Positions 1 to 11,989 of a stretch of DNA of 64,000 nt are shown here, piece by piece. A program made the translations under genes and the position numbers. This DNA is from Oegoconia quadripuncta. Lineage: Eukaryota; Arthropoda; Insecta; Lepidoptera; Autostichidae. Positions within the stretch are counted from its first letter, which is position 1. Every line of letters starts with the position of its first letter. The stretch lies in NCBI GenBank assembly GCA_949316235.1, contig OX438742.1, forward strand, positions 33,672,853 through 33,736,852, written 5' to 3'. A model generated the notes under the pieces. The model was not told the DNA's origin, searched no databases, and worked only from the letters and a program-made list of their open reading frames with translations.

Positions 1-1770
1 ATCATATACCAAAAGGTTAAATCGAGGGCGTCGGAATCGGAAAACAGAGAGACGTGGTCAATACTCCTCCGACACGAGCATAGTTCTTAAATTGAAGAAG
101 AAGATATTTGCTACTGGTAGCTTATTACCTACTATTTTGCTCAGCATACTTAATCGAATTACTTTCAATTAAGTTAACAATTCAAATAAGTTGATACTCA
201 CTCTGCTAGTATAGGCCTAGTTTCTTTCTCACATTATATTTCCGATCCTTTAATTTACGACTGCTCTCGCAATATCATTTAAAATGTGTAGAAATAAAAT
301 TATATTTAAATTATTTTTTGTAGTTTCTTTTAAATCTGTAATAAAGAATATTTAATAGATTAGTCCATTGTTTATTTCAGTTGCGTTATTGACGTATCCA
401 CTTTATGCAGTCGTCATCTCGCTCGTTTAGGCTGTTGTAGGCGCCCGTTTTGTCAACAGGCCATTGTGGTGCGTGGGCGCCGCGGTTTATGACGTCGTAA
501 ATCTGCGCAGGAGCATTATGATCTCTCGATAATCAACTGTCAAAACTCAGGTGTTCGTACCTGTGTGATGTTTTTTTTAGATTAAATAGCCCATAGATAT
601 CCACGTGACTATAGGGTGTTACAAAATTCGTGAAATTCCTTAAAACCACATGATTTAGAGCTGGTGGGGACGATGTAGGTAGCCCTTCATTAGGTATCTT
701 TTATTATTTATAAATAGCAACAGATGGGAGCTAAGACCTACGATACGATACGACCTAAGAGCTACAGAGCGAAATGATCACTTTACGCAGGCGTTTATTC
801 GGAGACAATTAAAATACCTTACTAAAATAACTTACTAAAAACGTTAAGATCATGTTAAAGGAGTAAATCGTAACATTCAGACCTGCAGCTATATCTACCA
901 GCTCTATAGCGCGCATTCGGACAGGTTTCAACTTTAATCAGAAAAGGATGATCATAAACGTGACTATCGAGGTATACGGCGTGTAAATTTAAGTACTTCC
1001 AGCCGTAAACCACGCATGGTCTTACTTGAATATACCATATAAACCAGAAATTATAAAAAACAGTACAAAGTAAAGTATTAGTTTCTCTATTGAAAAACTA
1101 CTTTTTTACACGTCAAGGGGTGCGTTATTTGTAAATAAAAAACCTTCCGGAAGTTATAATTTCTGGATTTTAAAGTATTTACAACCTCTATCTACTTAAC
1201 CTCTTACCTATACGTATCTAAACAATCTAATTTCGCATCGCTAATCTACCTCAGCAGCGCCTATAGTAGAGGACTCTCCTAACCAACATGACCATTGATT
1301 ACACTAAAATACAAAATTTCTTGTAGTGGGCTCATCAGTTTCCTTCTTCAAGAAACCGTCAAAGCCCTACTAAGAAATTACGTAAGTAGATACCTTGGTT
1401 TAGATCGTCATCTAAGATTTTTCTTTGAAGCGACAGCTAAGTTTTGGGGTAAAATTGAATATTAATAGCGAAATTATACCCTTATAGTCCGTTGGCGGGT
1501 TTTTATTACTTTATTAAGCCTCTCTTCCTGTTAATATGGTATAAACAAATCGTTGTACGCTTTTATATGTTCCAAGAAAGGGAGGTAGTGTCAAAAAACA
1601 GTAGCATTTTTATAGCTTAATCGCGTGTAGTTTTTGTTTGAATAATTCCTTTGTAATAATAACAGTCCCAACTTTTAAAAAAGAACACCTTTTTTAATCT
1701 TTTTCGAAATAGTTGACACGACAACAAGGTAAATTGATAACCATATCAAGACCATTTTTAGGTATTACTG
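1..1770. other. AT-rich non-coding DNA
   Basis: No convincing coding frame, tRNA or repeat is seen. The only compositional break is a GC-richer patch near 380-545, listed separately. Confidence 0.6.
380..500. promoter_or_regulatory. Candidate regulatory patch with CRE- and EGR-type motifs
   Basis: A GC-richer island inside AT-rich DNA. It holds TGACGTAT at 390-397, TGACGTCG at 490-497 and GCGTGGGCG at 471-479, plus two GGCGCC palindromes at 440-445 and 476-481. TGACGT is the core of CREB/ATF sites, and GCGTGGGCG is the consensus for EGR-type zinc fingers. That the patch is functional is inference only, because no nearby gene start is visible. Confidence 0.25.
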
Positions 1771-1775
1771 GTATT

Positions 1776-1872
1776 TCCCCGCGGCTTCGCCCGCGTGGGT
1801 TTCGTTTACATATTGTGTAATTTGTAAACTACTCACTTTACCAAAATATCCTATGACCAAAAAAAAATATCC
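1776..1872 (-). mobile_element. Fragment of mini-Helitron, 3' end only
   Basis: CCCGCGGCTTCGCCCGCGT followed by a degraded CTACTCACTTTA segment and TATCCTATG matches the 3' half of the mini-Helitrons at 3425, 37862 and 56009, read on the minus strand. The terminal CTAG is missing, so this is a truncated relic. Confidence 0.5.
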
Positions 1873-1879
1873 AAACCAT

Positions 1880-3420
1880 GGCATTTATGATATAATAGTA
1901 TATAGTTTTTTTCCTTTATTTAATAATAGATTTTTATTTTATGATACCTTTAATAGTTTCGACTGTTCATTAGACCCTAAAAATTTCGAGTAAGTATTTT
2001 TTCATTTATATTATAGGTATTTCAATTTGTTATAGATAACAATCTATTGCGAATATGTAATTGTAATTAGGTATCTTTGTTTATAGACTGAGCCGCGGAG
2101 TAGTTTGATTTGTCTTGAATTTTAAAATTTCCGAGTAATATAAATTATGTGACTTTCACATAGGTAGGTACTTGATTTTTCAGTTTCGAGGTTGGTATAA
2201 AGGCTAACCGTCTTTGCTTATTTATAGGTAACATTTTTCTTTGACAGTCTTCAAAACTTGCTAAAGTGTAAGTCCCACTAGGTACCTATAAAGGGTCGTG
2301 TTGTGTTTACCGTATAAAGTCGCATAAGCAGTGTCCACGAGTAAAAACCATTTTTCACTCGCGAGACTTAATTTCTGTTGGGTCGTTTTTCATCCAACCC
2401 CTACGTTGCAGCCTGGTGAAATAGTGTAACCTAAAAGCTTACACTTTGTTGTTTTGTAACTTAATTCTTGGAAAATATGATTTTCTTTGTTTAGGGGTAC
2501 TCTATAGCTACTACTATACTTGAAATTAACTCATAGATTCAACGGTTAAAATCAAATTCCGTAAAAGAGTATTAAGTAGGTACGATACTTATTTACATAA
2601 TATGCTTACTGTAACAATAGTCCATTCTTTAACTTTAGTAATATTTGACATATTATTGTTGTAATTTTTTTATGTTATATAATTCATGTTATTATTTATA
2701 GTTAGTGCAGGAGACGAGAGAAGGGAGGGAGAGATAGTATGTCAGCAAAATGAAAAGCCACTGCTGCGTTTTGTAATTTTTAAAGTTACTCGCTTTTATC
2801 GTAGGCTGAAAGGTCGCATCTTGTCCGTGCTTTGAATCGCACACCATTCAATTTGTTACCGACAAACAAAATATACTTAGACCAGAGCAAGTGTATTAGG
2901 TACATACTGGAAGGCAATTTTAAGATGTTATAAAGTTATAAAAGAGTCTCCTGATTCTTGCCAAAAATGTCGCATAACATCACAAACCTTGAGAAATCTC
3001 TATTACTGAAGCAACTAAAAATATTAAACTCGCTATAAAGTAACTTTATATTTGATCTTTGTTAATGTGATTGTAATTTGTCAGAGAGGTGGAGCCTGAT
3101 GGATGACTTTTTAACTTGCATAATGCCCAGTCTCCACAAATGTGTTGATGCTTTTAAATAACTTTGTAGAGAAAATATATTATTTACCTACTTATCTATG
3201 TAATATAATATGTATCTAATACACCATTCGAAATACTTATACAGAAATGCACACATGACAGGGGGATGAATCCGTCACGGTTAAAACGTCAAAGTGTAAA
3301 GATGTTTTGTGGTGGCTCCTCATAGTCCCTTAGTCGCATTTTACGATACCCACCGGAAGAGATGGGTTGATTCTTTCTTTTTACGTGTCGTAACCACACG
3401 ACAAGAACAGGTACCTACAT
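1880..3420. other. AT-rich non-coding DNA
   Basis: No feature recognised. A purine-rich stretch near 2709-2740 (GGAGACGAGAGAAGGGAGGG) is the only local oddity. The open frame at 3309-3518 runs into the 5' end of a mini-Helitron and is not a gene. Confidence 0.5.
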
Positions 3421-3424
3421 CTAA

Positions 3425-3658
3425 TCTAACTAATATTATAAATGTGAAAGTTTGGATGTTTGTTTGTTTATTTGTTTGTTGCTCAATCACGGCGAAACTG
3501 ATGAACGGATTTGAATGAAATTTAGTATGTAGATATTATCATCCACTGGATTTAACATGGAATATTTTTATCCCGCTAAAGTGAGTAGTTCCCGCGGGAT
3601 AAATAATATTCCGCGATAAAGTTACTCCACGCTGGCCAAGCCGCGGGCGGAAAGCTAG
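3425..3658 (+). mobile_element. Mini-Helitron, non-autonomous, both ends present
   Basis: It starts TCTAACTAATATTATAAATG directly after an A and ends GCGGGCGGAAAGCTAG directly before a T, as Helitrons do (A|TC...CTRR|T). The interior contains TGCTCAATCACGGCGAAAC and a palindromic TTCCCGCGGGATAA, shared with the copies at 37862 and 56009. It is about 234 bp long with no coding capacity, so any movement would have needed a helper RepHel protein from elsewhere. Confidence 0.75.
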
Positions 3659-3720
3659 TCTTTGATAATAATAAAACATGATATCTAAAGCCATGACTCA
3701 TAGTTCTGACAAAGCTAACT

Positions 3721-3953
3721 TCTAACCAATATTATAAACTACCTTTATCACGGAAATTTGTTTATCCCGCGGGAACTACTGACTTTATCGGGATAAAAAT
3801 TTTGTAATTGGGTATATAGGTAGAATATACCCTGGATTGAGACATAGGATACTTTTTATACCGATAAAGTGAGTAGTTCCCTCGGCATAAATAAATGAAA
3901 CATATCCGGGATAAAGTTATTTCACGCAGGCGAAGCCGCGGGCGGAAAGCTAG
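3721..3953 (+). mobile_element. Second mini-Helitron with an inverted internal segment
   Basis: It begins TCTAACCAATATTATAAACT, like the 5' end of the copy 60 bp upstream, and ends GCGGGCGGAAAGCTAG before T. Positions about 3747-3800 (TATCCCGCGGGAACTACTGA) match the family interior in reverse complement. From about 3809 the forward order resumes with AGAATATACCCTGGATTGAG. The base before TC is T rather than A, so the 5' boundary is less certain than the 3' one. Confidence 0.6.
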
Positions 3954-3959
3954 TGTACT

Positions 3960-6720
3960 TATAAAAATGCACGAATAGTAACATGCAAACCTTAATGGCT
4001 GCCTGAATGAGGCGACAAATTGCGTATAATCGTGAGTACCACGATTCAGTGTCCTGCCATCCAATCGATCCCCATTTATTTATTGGCATTCATACAGCTT
4101 ATTTGCTATATTTCTTGTTAGCACTACCATAACTACATAAAATAATTTTATTATAAACTTACCTATGCTATAATTTGTTTGGATTACTAATGTGAGTTGC
4201 CAGGATTGTGTTTACACGACTCATTTGACTATTAAGAGTATAATACTTAAATGCTGTTTGTTATCCTTTCAACATATCAAGATACATACCACCTACAAAG
4301 CGAAAATATAAATTGGTTATTGTCTAGGTACTATTATAAAACAGAAAAATACTATGTATAACATATAAAAAATATATAATGTATCTCAGAATTTCACGCA
4401 AACCACACACACACGTAAATTTCATTTTATATTTTCCGCTTTTATTATTTTAATTGTAGTTATTAATAATATAAGTTTTAGATTGAGTTCCTACTTACAA
4501 ATCACATAAATTTTAAAGTCATTTCCAACCCTCAGTGCTTCTTTATTTCAAAGATTCTACCTATATTACTCGTATTATACGTAGCGCTTGCAATCTTACT
4601 CGTCACAATACACACGATTTTTCTCAAATAGCCTGCAGCCCAATTATAATACCACGCAGTCAGCGGTACTCGGAGTACTTTAGTAGGTAACTCGGAGTTC
4701 AATGAATAATTTTTTAAGTACTTGGTACCTATAGTATCAATTCAAAATCGACAGATCCGGATTTATTTCAATAATGCGGTTTTATTCATATTTAATAATA
4801 AACTTGAGGAATGTTTGCTGAAAATTGGTTTAGTCGTTTCTAAGATATTTAACTTTTACCACAGATGCTTTGTATGGATGATGATATTTTGATTCCTCTG
4901 GGGTTTTCTAAATGTTCAATTTATGTTATCTTATAATGGTTAACCAACAAAAGGACTTCTGAACAAATTATAATATTTTCAAGGATTATATGGCCACGAC
5001 GGCCTTTCAAAAATTGCCATAGCGGACGGTATTTCACGTCCACACGGCGGGGTATTGGTAAAGTTTTCAACTAGCAATAATCGCACCTCGGATTAACCTC
5101 ATCGATTACGATATTGCCTCTGCGCAAAGTTAAATTTCATACGTCGGTTCAATCTGGGTAGTGTATTCAACAGAACAAGTTGATACCGCGATGCAGAAAG
5201 ATCTAGTGGCGCCATCTTGTATCGAGTTATCCAAACAATCGATCGACGATCGATCCATCGCGATTGACTCAAAATGCTGATTTAGTTAGAGAATGTTAAC
5301 TGCGACTTATAATCAGCTTCAAATCCAATATCTATTCATGATTTATTGTCAAAATATTTTTATACCTATGAGTCCTAACTACGATAAATAAAATGTCAAT
5401 CCGTTATAAGCTGACCTCTCTTCCTGAAGATTTCCCACGTGTGTTGAGATCAGTTTAAATTGGTGCTTTTTCAAGTGTACAAATATTGTTATTTTCGATG
5501 TGTAATATAAATACTTATTATTAATACAAATTTTGTTCTTGCGGTACGTACTTTTTCATTAAAAAGAGCAATTAAATTAGAATTACAAAATGATTATTTA
5601 TTTATTTTTCACTATTTGTTGTCCACTTTTCAGACAATTGTGCAGAAATCCAGGCATACCTATTCAACTTAATATCTACTATATAAACACTCTTCTGTTG
5701 CTTCTTTTAAATCAAATATGATGAAAATATATTCGAACAATTGCATAAGGATTCCGAAAGAAATTAGTACACCAGTGGGAGGTTTCTAGCTCATACACGG
5801 AGGAGAGAGACTAGTACATATAAAAGTTACAACCCAGGGGGTCAACTCTCTAACGAAAATAGCTTCGGACGGCTGTGACTTCGGACTTTTTCTTCTCCTA
5901 AGAATCCTTTATTTGCATAACTTCTGACGTTCCTTGCGTCTCGTACTAACTTACCACTATATACAAAAAAAGTAAAATAATGACGATTGGTTTATAATTG
6001 ACACAGCAAACTGAAAAAGAAAAACTCTGAAGTTACGTCCGTACGAAGCTATTTTCGTTACATGAGTAGACCTCCTGGGCACAAGAGCATACATGTAGTT
6101 TCTGAAACATATTATTCGTCCCTTTGAGCCACATTGCGATCGACCGACAATTATTTTGTTTACACCATTTTTTACCATATACATATATTTTATACTTTTT
6201 GGCTCTAGCTTTACGGAAAATATTGAGAAACATTTTTTGGTAAGTAATGCGAAGTGGGCTTCGCTAGAAGAAAAACTCCTTGTCTAGTAATGTTTATTCC
6301 GCTCACAAACCAAAGTGACACGAAACGGCGTCAACAAACATATAATTTGAATATTTAAAAAAGAGAAACTATTCAAATTGTAAATACCGCCTTACGATTG
6401 GCTCATTCTGTTGCCCGAATTTCTCCGAACATCAAATTTCAAATTATAACGCGATCACGCACATGCAAACCGTTACTGCACATTTCAAAAATAGAATACG
6501 CCGGCCATACTGAGTAGGATGGACAGTAGCAATACATGCTCCGCTTATTAATCAGTATATTTATTTTAACTTACCTATGTATGTATACCTACTTAACATT
6601 TGTGTACTTTAATATTGTATCAGCATGGTAACAAAAAGCCTGTAAAAATAAATTTACTTTGATATTATATTCCAGCTTCAATTCCAAATGGAACGCATTG
6701 TTTTTGGGGTATCATTGAGG
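3960..6720. other. AT-rich non-coding DNA with one GC-richer patch
   Basis: No gene recognised. Between about 4990 and 5260 base composition rises. This patch holds the odd palindrome ATCGATCGACGATCGAT at 5238-5254 and GGCCACGACGGCC near 4991. The two minus-strand open frames at 5957-6233 overlap each other and show no motif. Confidence 0.5.
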
Positions 6721-6727
6721 TACTGGT

Positions 6728-6851
6728 GTCGATTCGGATGTACACCAACTAAACTAAACTAAAACCAGTTTTATAGTAGCAGTAGCACGTTGCAACGGCA
6801 CCACTCCAAAATTGGTTTAGTTTAGTTTAATTGGTGTACATCCGAATCGAC
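6728..6851. mobile_element. Snap-back element with 40-bp inverted arms
   Basis: The left arm 6728-6767 begins GTCGATTCGGATGTACACCA. The right arm 6812-6851 is its near-perfect reverse complement: the first 21 bases are identical, then there is one substitution and a one-base offset in a TAAAC-repeat stretch. The loop is 44 nt. No clear target-site duplication flanks it. It is either a small MITE or a locally formed inverted repeat; its RNA would fold into one long hairpin. Confidence 0.65.
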
Positions 6852-6859
6852 GCTATTGT

Positions 6860-9800
6860 CACAACTTCTTAAACGAACACGCTTAGATCTAATATGAATA
6901 GATATGATGCTTGATTATTTAATTAAACATGCAAAAGGAAGGACGCTCTTTTGTAGTGAAATTAAAAGTATGCGTAGGGTTTAGAGAACCGAATAAAGTA
7001 AAAGAATAACCTGGCCGCCGCCGTCTCCTACCCTTTTTCATATTTCTAGCGAATGCAAGGACTCGCAGTGTAAGCGTTTATCAAAGTCCCGTGTTTTAAG
7101 ACGGATATAACTGGACCACCCTATCAATACCTCCAGCCAACCATTAGCCGTCCCCTTTCACGCCATTATCAAAGCAATCCAAAGGAGAAAGGGAGCTCAG
7201 AATATAACGGTAGGAGGATACAGCTATCATTTGTCATGTCAGATCTCAGTGATATGGCGTCATCCAGCCTGATGGACAGAGATTTGTGTAATACCAACTA
7301 TGAATATTTTTTCTTTTATTTTTATGCACTCTTTGCGACTTAGCGAAAACTTTTTTGCTCCTAGTTTATTTTTATTTCAATAAACAACTAAATTGAACGA
7401 CTACTGGGGTCTCTAAACTCAGTAATTCAAATTAGAATTTTGAAATCGATAGTCTAACCACAGTCTTGTAGGTCTACTTATTATTTAAGGTAAACTGTAC
7501 TTACTACTACTTATTTCTGTAATTTAATAAAGTAGTAGGCATCTATATCTCTTCTATCCAAAGCTACAATACCATTGTACAGGGTGATTAGCGACTATAT
7601 GACGTGATGAAGTTATTGGAACTCGCTACCGTTACTATCGAAGGCAGGTGACCAAACGATAAAAAAATAACATTATAAACTATGATAGGCAGCAACCTCA
7701 AATACAACCTCTTATGTTCAGTAGTGGATTTTATAGGCTGTTGATATGATTTGTTTTACCACATATCTATGATTTTGATAATAATTTATCGTTTATCGAT
7801 AGTCGTAAATAAATACAACATTGTCAATTTTCCTTAATAGACTAGCTGATATAACTTACGCACCCCAGTAGTATCAAATCATTAATATTAACCCCTATCT
7901 CTGCACCCCACAAAACGCATAAATAAACATTAAAAAGAAACCACAAAGAAATGCTTGTAAAATATTCATCTCAAAAGAGATTTTTTTTTTCTTTTTGAGC
8001 CAGTTCGCACCTCTGACAGTCACTTAGCAGCGAGGTTCCTTAGAGATTATCCTTCTCTTTTTTCTGGAATAAAATTTACATATTTCATTCGTAAATTTAT
8101 TTGTCTACCGTCTGAAGATTACAAGTATGGAAATTCAGCAATATGCCACCTTTGGGATTTGTGGTTTTTACTTTACCAATTTCGTGGCATCACCGAAGTC
8201 AGCTGAGTTTTATAAATTATTTTATAACTGATTTTAGCACATAGGTAGATCGTTCTTTTTTAATGTATTTACTTACAATAATAAAATAATATTGCAAAAC
8301 AATAAAATCAGTTTTGTAATTTATAATTGAAACATAATGTTCTAGTTAGAGGTAAATTTGTATGTTTAATTTGTTTGTTTTTAACATGAACTAAAATAAA
8401 TATGTGCTCGCCGTTTTAGTGTCTTGTGAACTGTCAGCGTATATCCGTCCACAGGTTTACTCAATTTTCCGAAATTTGAAAGACGTGTATGTTAGTGCTG
8501 CTGCGAAACATCACAAAAATAGTTTATTATAAATGTTTCGTATCCCAAATCTCATTTTATAGAAATAGTATAACTAACTTCAAAATTATGAAAAAAATCA
8601 TGTAACCTTTTGCATAAGGTAATTTTTGAATGAAAATTTTTCATCATCGATCGAACCTGGTCTAATTGTCGAGAAAACTTGTCCAATAAAAAACGTTCGC
8701 TTGATAATATGCTTTTCAAATTCAAGTAATATTTACTTCACATATCTTTTTATTCAGTAAATTTTCTCGTTCCTTAAAATTTTTTAATTGAGATGGTCCA
8801 ATAAACTAATTATCTACAATTTCGATCAAGTTTCTTAATTTCGATTGAAACACCTACAATGATATCTATTTCCATTCGAAATTTTTATCGTGTTATTTAT
8901 GTGGTCAATATTGATATCCTTTTATTTTAGACAATTGTAACAACTAATATGGTAGCAACATACAGAGTTATTATTGCCCAACCGTCGAATCGACAGGAAG
9001 CGGTAGTCGGTTTGATTCCTGACCGGAATAATTTATTTGATTGATGTGTCGACTGTCGTCATACATTACTACCAAACTTGTCGAGGAATAGTAAATCTCA
9101 CTCCTTTAGTACAGTCTAAAACAGATAAGCCTCTACAGATAATACAAATTAAATTTTCTCAGTAGAGCTGGAACGGAATTGAATAATTTCTTAAGGCAAC
9201 TACTGAGTTCCACAATGTGATAGAGTACTATGGAAAAACACTAATGATTTGCTGAAAAAAACTAAATTTTGAATGATGCAGGAATGTATAGTTTTCTCTG
9301 AATTTGACTGTACTTAGATACCTACCTACAACAATCTATAACCAGAATGTTGACATCGCATGATTCTTTCTTTTTCCGTCTTGAAATCTATTTGCCACAT
9401 TAATCTTGGTAAAAACAAATTAGTTAACTATGTATTTCAAATAATAATTGAATAAACATTTAAAATTGATAACATCTCTAGATTTTACATACATTTTACA
9501 ATTTTACAAACATTCTGCTAACATTTTCTTCCCTAACTTAAAACAAAAAGTTACAACACTTAAGGGGGCCCCGCAGATAATAAAAACGCTTGTCTGTTTC
9601 GAGTGCAATAGACAATAAGAGGTAACCATCAACATCAAATCGAGGCCAGATTTTTGAGACCTGTGCCTCGCGTATCGCAGCACCGACGACGTGGTGGTGC
9701 GACGAGGTCGTCTTATATTGGGGATGGGTTTAGACAATACTGTGCAAGGCAAATGGCGCGTAACGGGGAGTTTTAAATTGTCATTATACGGGTTACAGCG

Positions 9801-10255
9801 TTTTTATATTTCACGAGCAAGGTGTACCGTCTAACATATTTCAGTTTGTAGGGGTTGGCGCTGTGTGCTGGTTACTAATTGAAAATTGTGAGACAAAATG
9901 GAAATCTACGGGAGAGCTATATTCAGCAGTGAAGGTCTTGTGGCTGATATAATGTCGATTATAATGATGAATTTCATCTGCCATTCCATAATCAACATCA
10001 GCGCTAAACAGAAGAAATTACTCTAACAGGCAAGCAGACAAGCACAATTTTAGATCACATGGCGGCTTGTGAATGGTCTGCTGGTGTGTTAATGGTTTAC
10101 TTATAGGTATATCTCAATAATAAAATTAATTGAGTATTTGAATTTTCAAATGAGGATAACATCACCTCCTTTCGTTGTATACCGACAAACCGAGATTAAC
10201 AATAAAATAACGCATCGCAAATGCGAAACATGACTCCACGTGAGCGAAATTTCCT
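6860..10255. other. Non-coding DNA, no recognised feature
   Basis: AT-rich throughout, with a T-run at about 7980-7991. A GC-richer patch at 9556-9770 carries an 82-codon minus-strand frame with no recognisable domain; I do not call it a gene. Confidence 0.5.
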
Positions 10256-10261
10256 TATATC

Positions 10262-10335
10262 TTTTTAGAGTTCCGTAGTCAAAGGCAACAAGGAAATCCT
10301 CGCCATGTCCGTTCATCTGGATGTTACGTGCCTTT
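10262..10335. repeat. Possible fragment of a common lepidopteran repeat (TTCCGTA type)
   Basis: TTTTTAGAGTTCCGTAGTCA followed by GGCAACAAGGAAATCCTCGC and GTCCGTTCATCTG resembles the repeat whose end reads roughly 'agggttccgta...gtctgtctgtc' in many moth genomes. The match is from memory and the segment is short. Confidence 0.3.
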
Positions 10336-10825
10336 TACTTACTGACTGTTAGTGCTAAAAAAAGAGGAGGTAACTGAAAAAGTTGGAGGTTACCTTAACA
10401 GCTTTTCAACACAGAATCTGTTCATGAAATATTAAACTTTAAAATAGTAATTTTTTTATTCTAGACTTACGTGTCCCCACTCCCTACCAGCTAAATTTCG
10501 AAAATTTGCAAAATATTCACAATGGTTGAAAAGAAAAAACTAAATTAAAAGGAAAATTGACAATGCTAGTAGACTCTACAAAGTTTACGAATAAGAGTTG
10601 ACTAACCTAAGACTTGTAGGTGGGTTTGTAAAAAGTTCATAGCAACTGCATACAAAATAAAGTTAATTAACTAATTTTGTACTTTAATATGGCTATGACT
10701 TGTACTTGCAGAGTTCTCTCTGTATACCTATCTAAAAAAAAATTACGAAAACAATTAAAAATTATAAGTCTCAAATTATAAATCGATTATTTAGGTAAGT
10801 AGTTAATTTGTATAAGTCAAAGAGT

Positions 10826-11090
10826 GATGAGGGGATAGATAAACTTCTGACTGCTATACCAAAAGGTCGCGGGTTCGAATCCCGCTAGGGGCATATGTTT
10901 GTATGATGAATACAGACATGTGTTCCCGAGTTATGGATGTTTTTCATTTATTTATGTATTTATTTACAAAAAAAATGTATTTGTGTATTTTATCAACTAT
11001 CTGGTATCCATAATACAAGCCTAATTGCTTAGTGTGGAACTAGATGGCGCTGTGTGTATGTGCAAAGAAATTTATTATTTATTTATTGTA
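10826..11090 (+). mobile_element. SINE-A2 copy, tRNA-derived
   Basis: B box GGTTCGAATCC lies in GGTCGCGGGTTCGAATCCCG at about 10865-10884, followed by CTAGGGGCATATG and a body (ATACAGACATGTGTTCCCGA, then CTAGATGGCGCTGTGTG). The minus-strand copy at 21096-21363 matches it along the body. The head is degraded upstream of the B box. The 3' end is a TTTATTATTTATTTATT-type A/T tail. Confidence 0.75.
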
Positions 11091-11094
11091 AACA

Positions 11095-11765
11095 AATAAC
11101 AGATTCGGATAGTATAAAAAAAAGATTTTTATTAGATTTCTTTACTAATAAATCCGTAAAACTGTTATTAGTAACAGATTCCAAATCCCTTACTTTACAA
11201 CATCTTTTACATCTAGAAATGCTAGTGTCTTAAATCCATCAATTTAAATGCATTTTTTATTTTACTTGCAATAAAAATAATAATCAACCAATCCTTTTCC
11301 AGTGTAGGTACCGGTAAGGGCTTGCACTCACCGATCCCCTGAGCATTCGCAAATTACGCACCTGCCTGCACACGCCTTTATTTATAGCGGTCGTTTAGAG
11401 CATGCCTCAATGGGTAGGGATTGACAATTTAATTTTTTTTTATTTGTTAATGGTGTATTACTCTGCATGCCGATTTGAACTACGATAGCTAACATAATAG
11501 GAAATAATTCCTGATGCACCTAAGTAGTATTAAGTTGCGACACTTCACTCGCTCATTCATAAATTCGACTTTATCCCACTAATAAGCGTTCAACATTTTT
11601 TTTACGAACCTGTCACTTGAAAATTTAAACTAATGGTGTCTCGTAGACCCCTCTTATAAAAATTCCGTATAAAAATGCCATAAAATGTTCTTATTATGTT
11701 GCGATTTGTTACGGTTCTCGACTAAATCCTTATGTTCCTGAGCTTATTTGTCATTTCTGTACTTT
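11095..11765. other. AT-rich non-coding DNA
   Basis: No feature recognised between the SINE-A2 copy and repeat E. Confidence 0.5.
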
Positions 11766-11771
11766 TTACCC

Positions 11772-11985
11772 TACTGCCTAAGAAAGAAGGGTAATGTTTT
11801 TCGAGTGTATGCATAGGTCCTAAACGGCTTGAAAGATTTCGAAGTGCATGGTGTCGTTACATTCGTCTTGATACCTGGAGTGTCATGGGATACATTTTAT
11901 AGTAAAAATCGAACATGGCGTCCGCAAAATAAAAATTATGCTGTCGGGTTTTTTTTAGTTTTTAAATACTTCTATTCTGTCCTAC
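11772..11985. repeat. Repeat E, copy 1
   Basis: GTTTTTCGAGTGTATGCATA, CCTAAACGGCTTGAAAGATT, GAAGTGCATGGT, TTCGTCTTGAT, then ATGGCGTCCGCAAAATA and TTTTAGTTTTTAAATACTTC recur in the same order at 34502-35065, where a SINE splits the copy. The class is unknown, with no coding capacity and no clear termini. Confidence 0.55.
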
Positions 11986-11989
11986 ATTT

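Noticed and set aside
9504..9752. 82-codon minus-strand frame in a GC-richer patch
   Set aside because: No recognisable domain, no splice or promoter context; kept only as a note.
10865..10890. tRNA-like B boxes at 10865, 21300, 24945, 33885, 35600, 45460 and elsewhere as tRNA genes
   Set aside because: None has a paired acceptor stem or a full cloverleaf, and all continue into the same SINE bodies.
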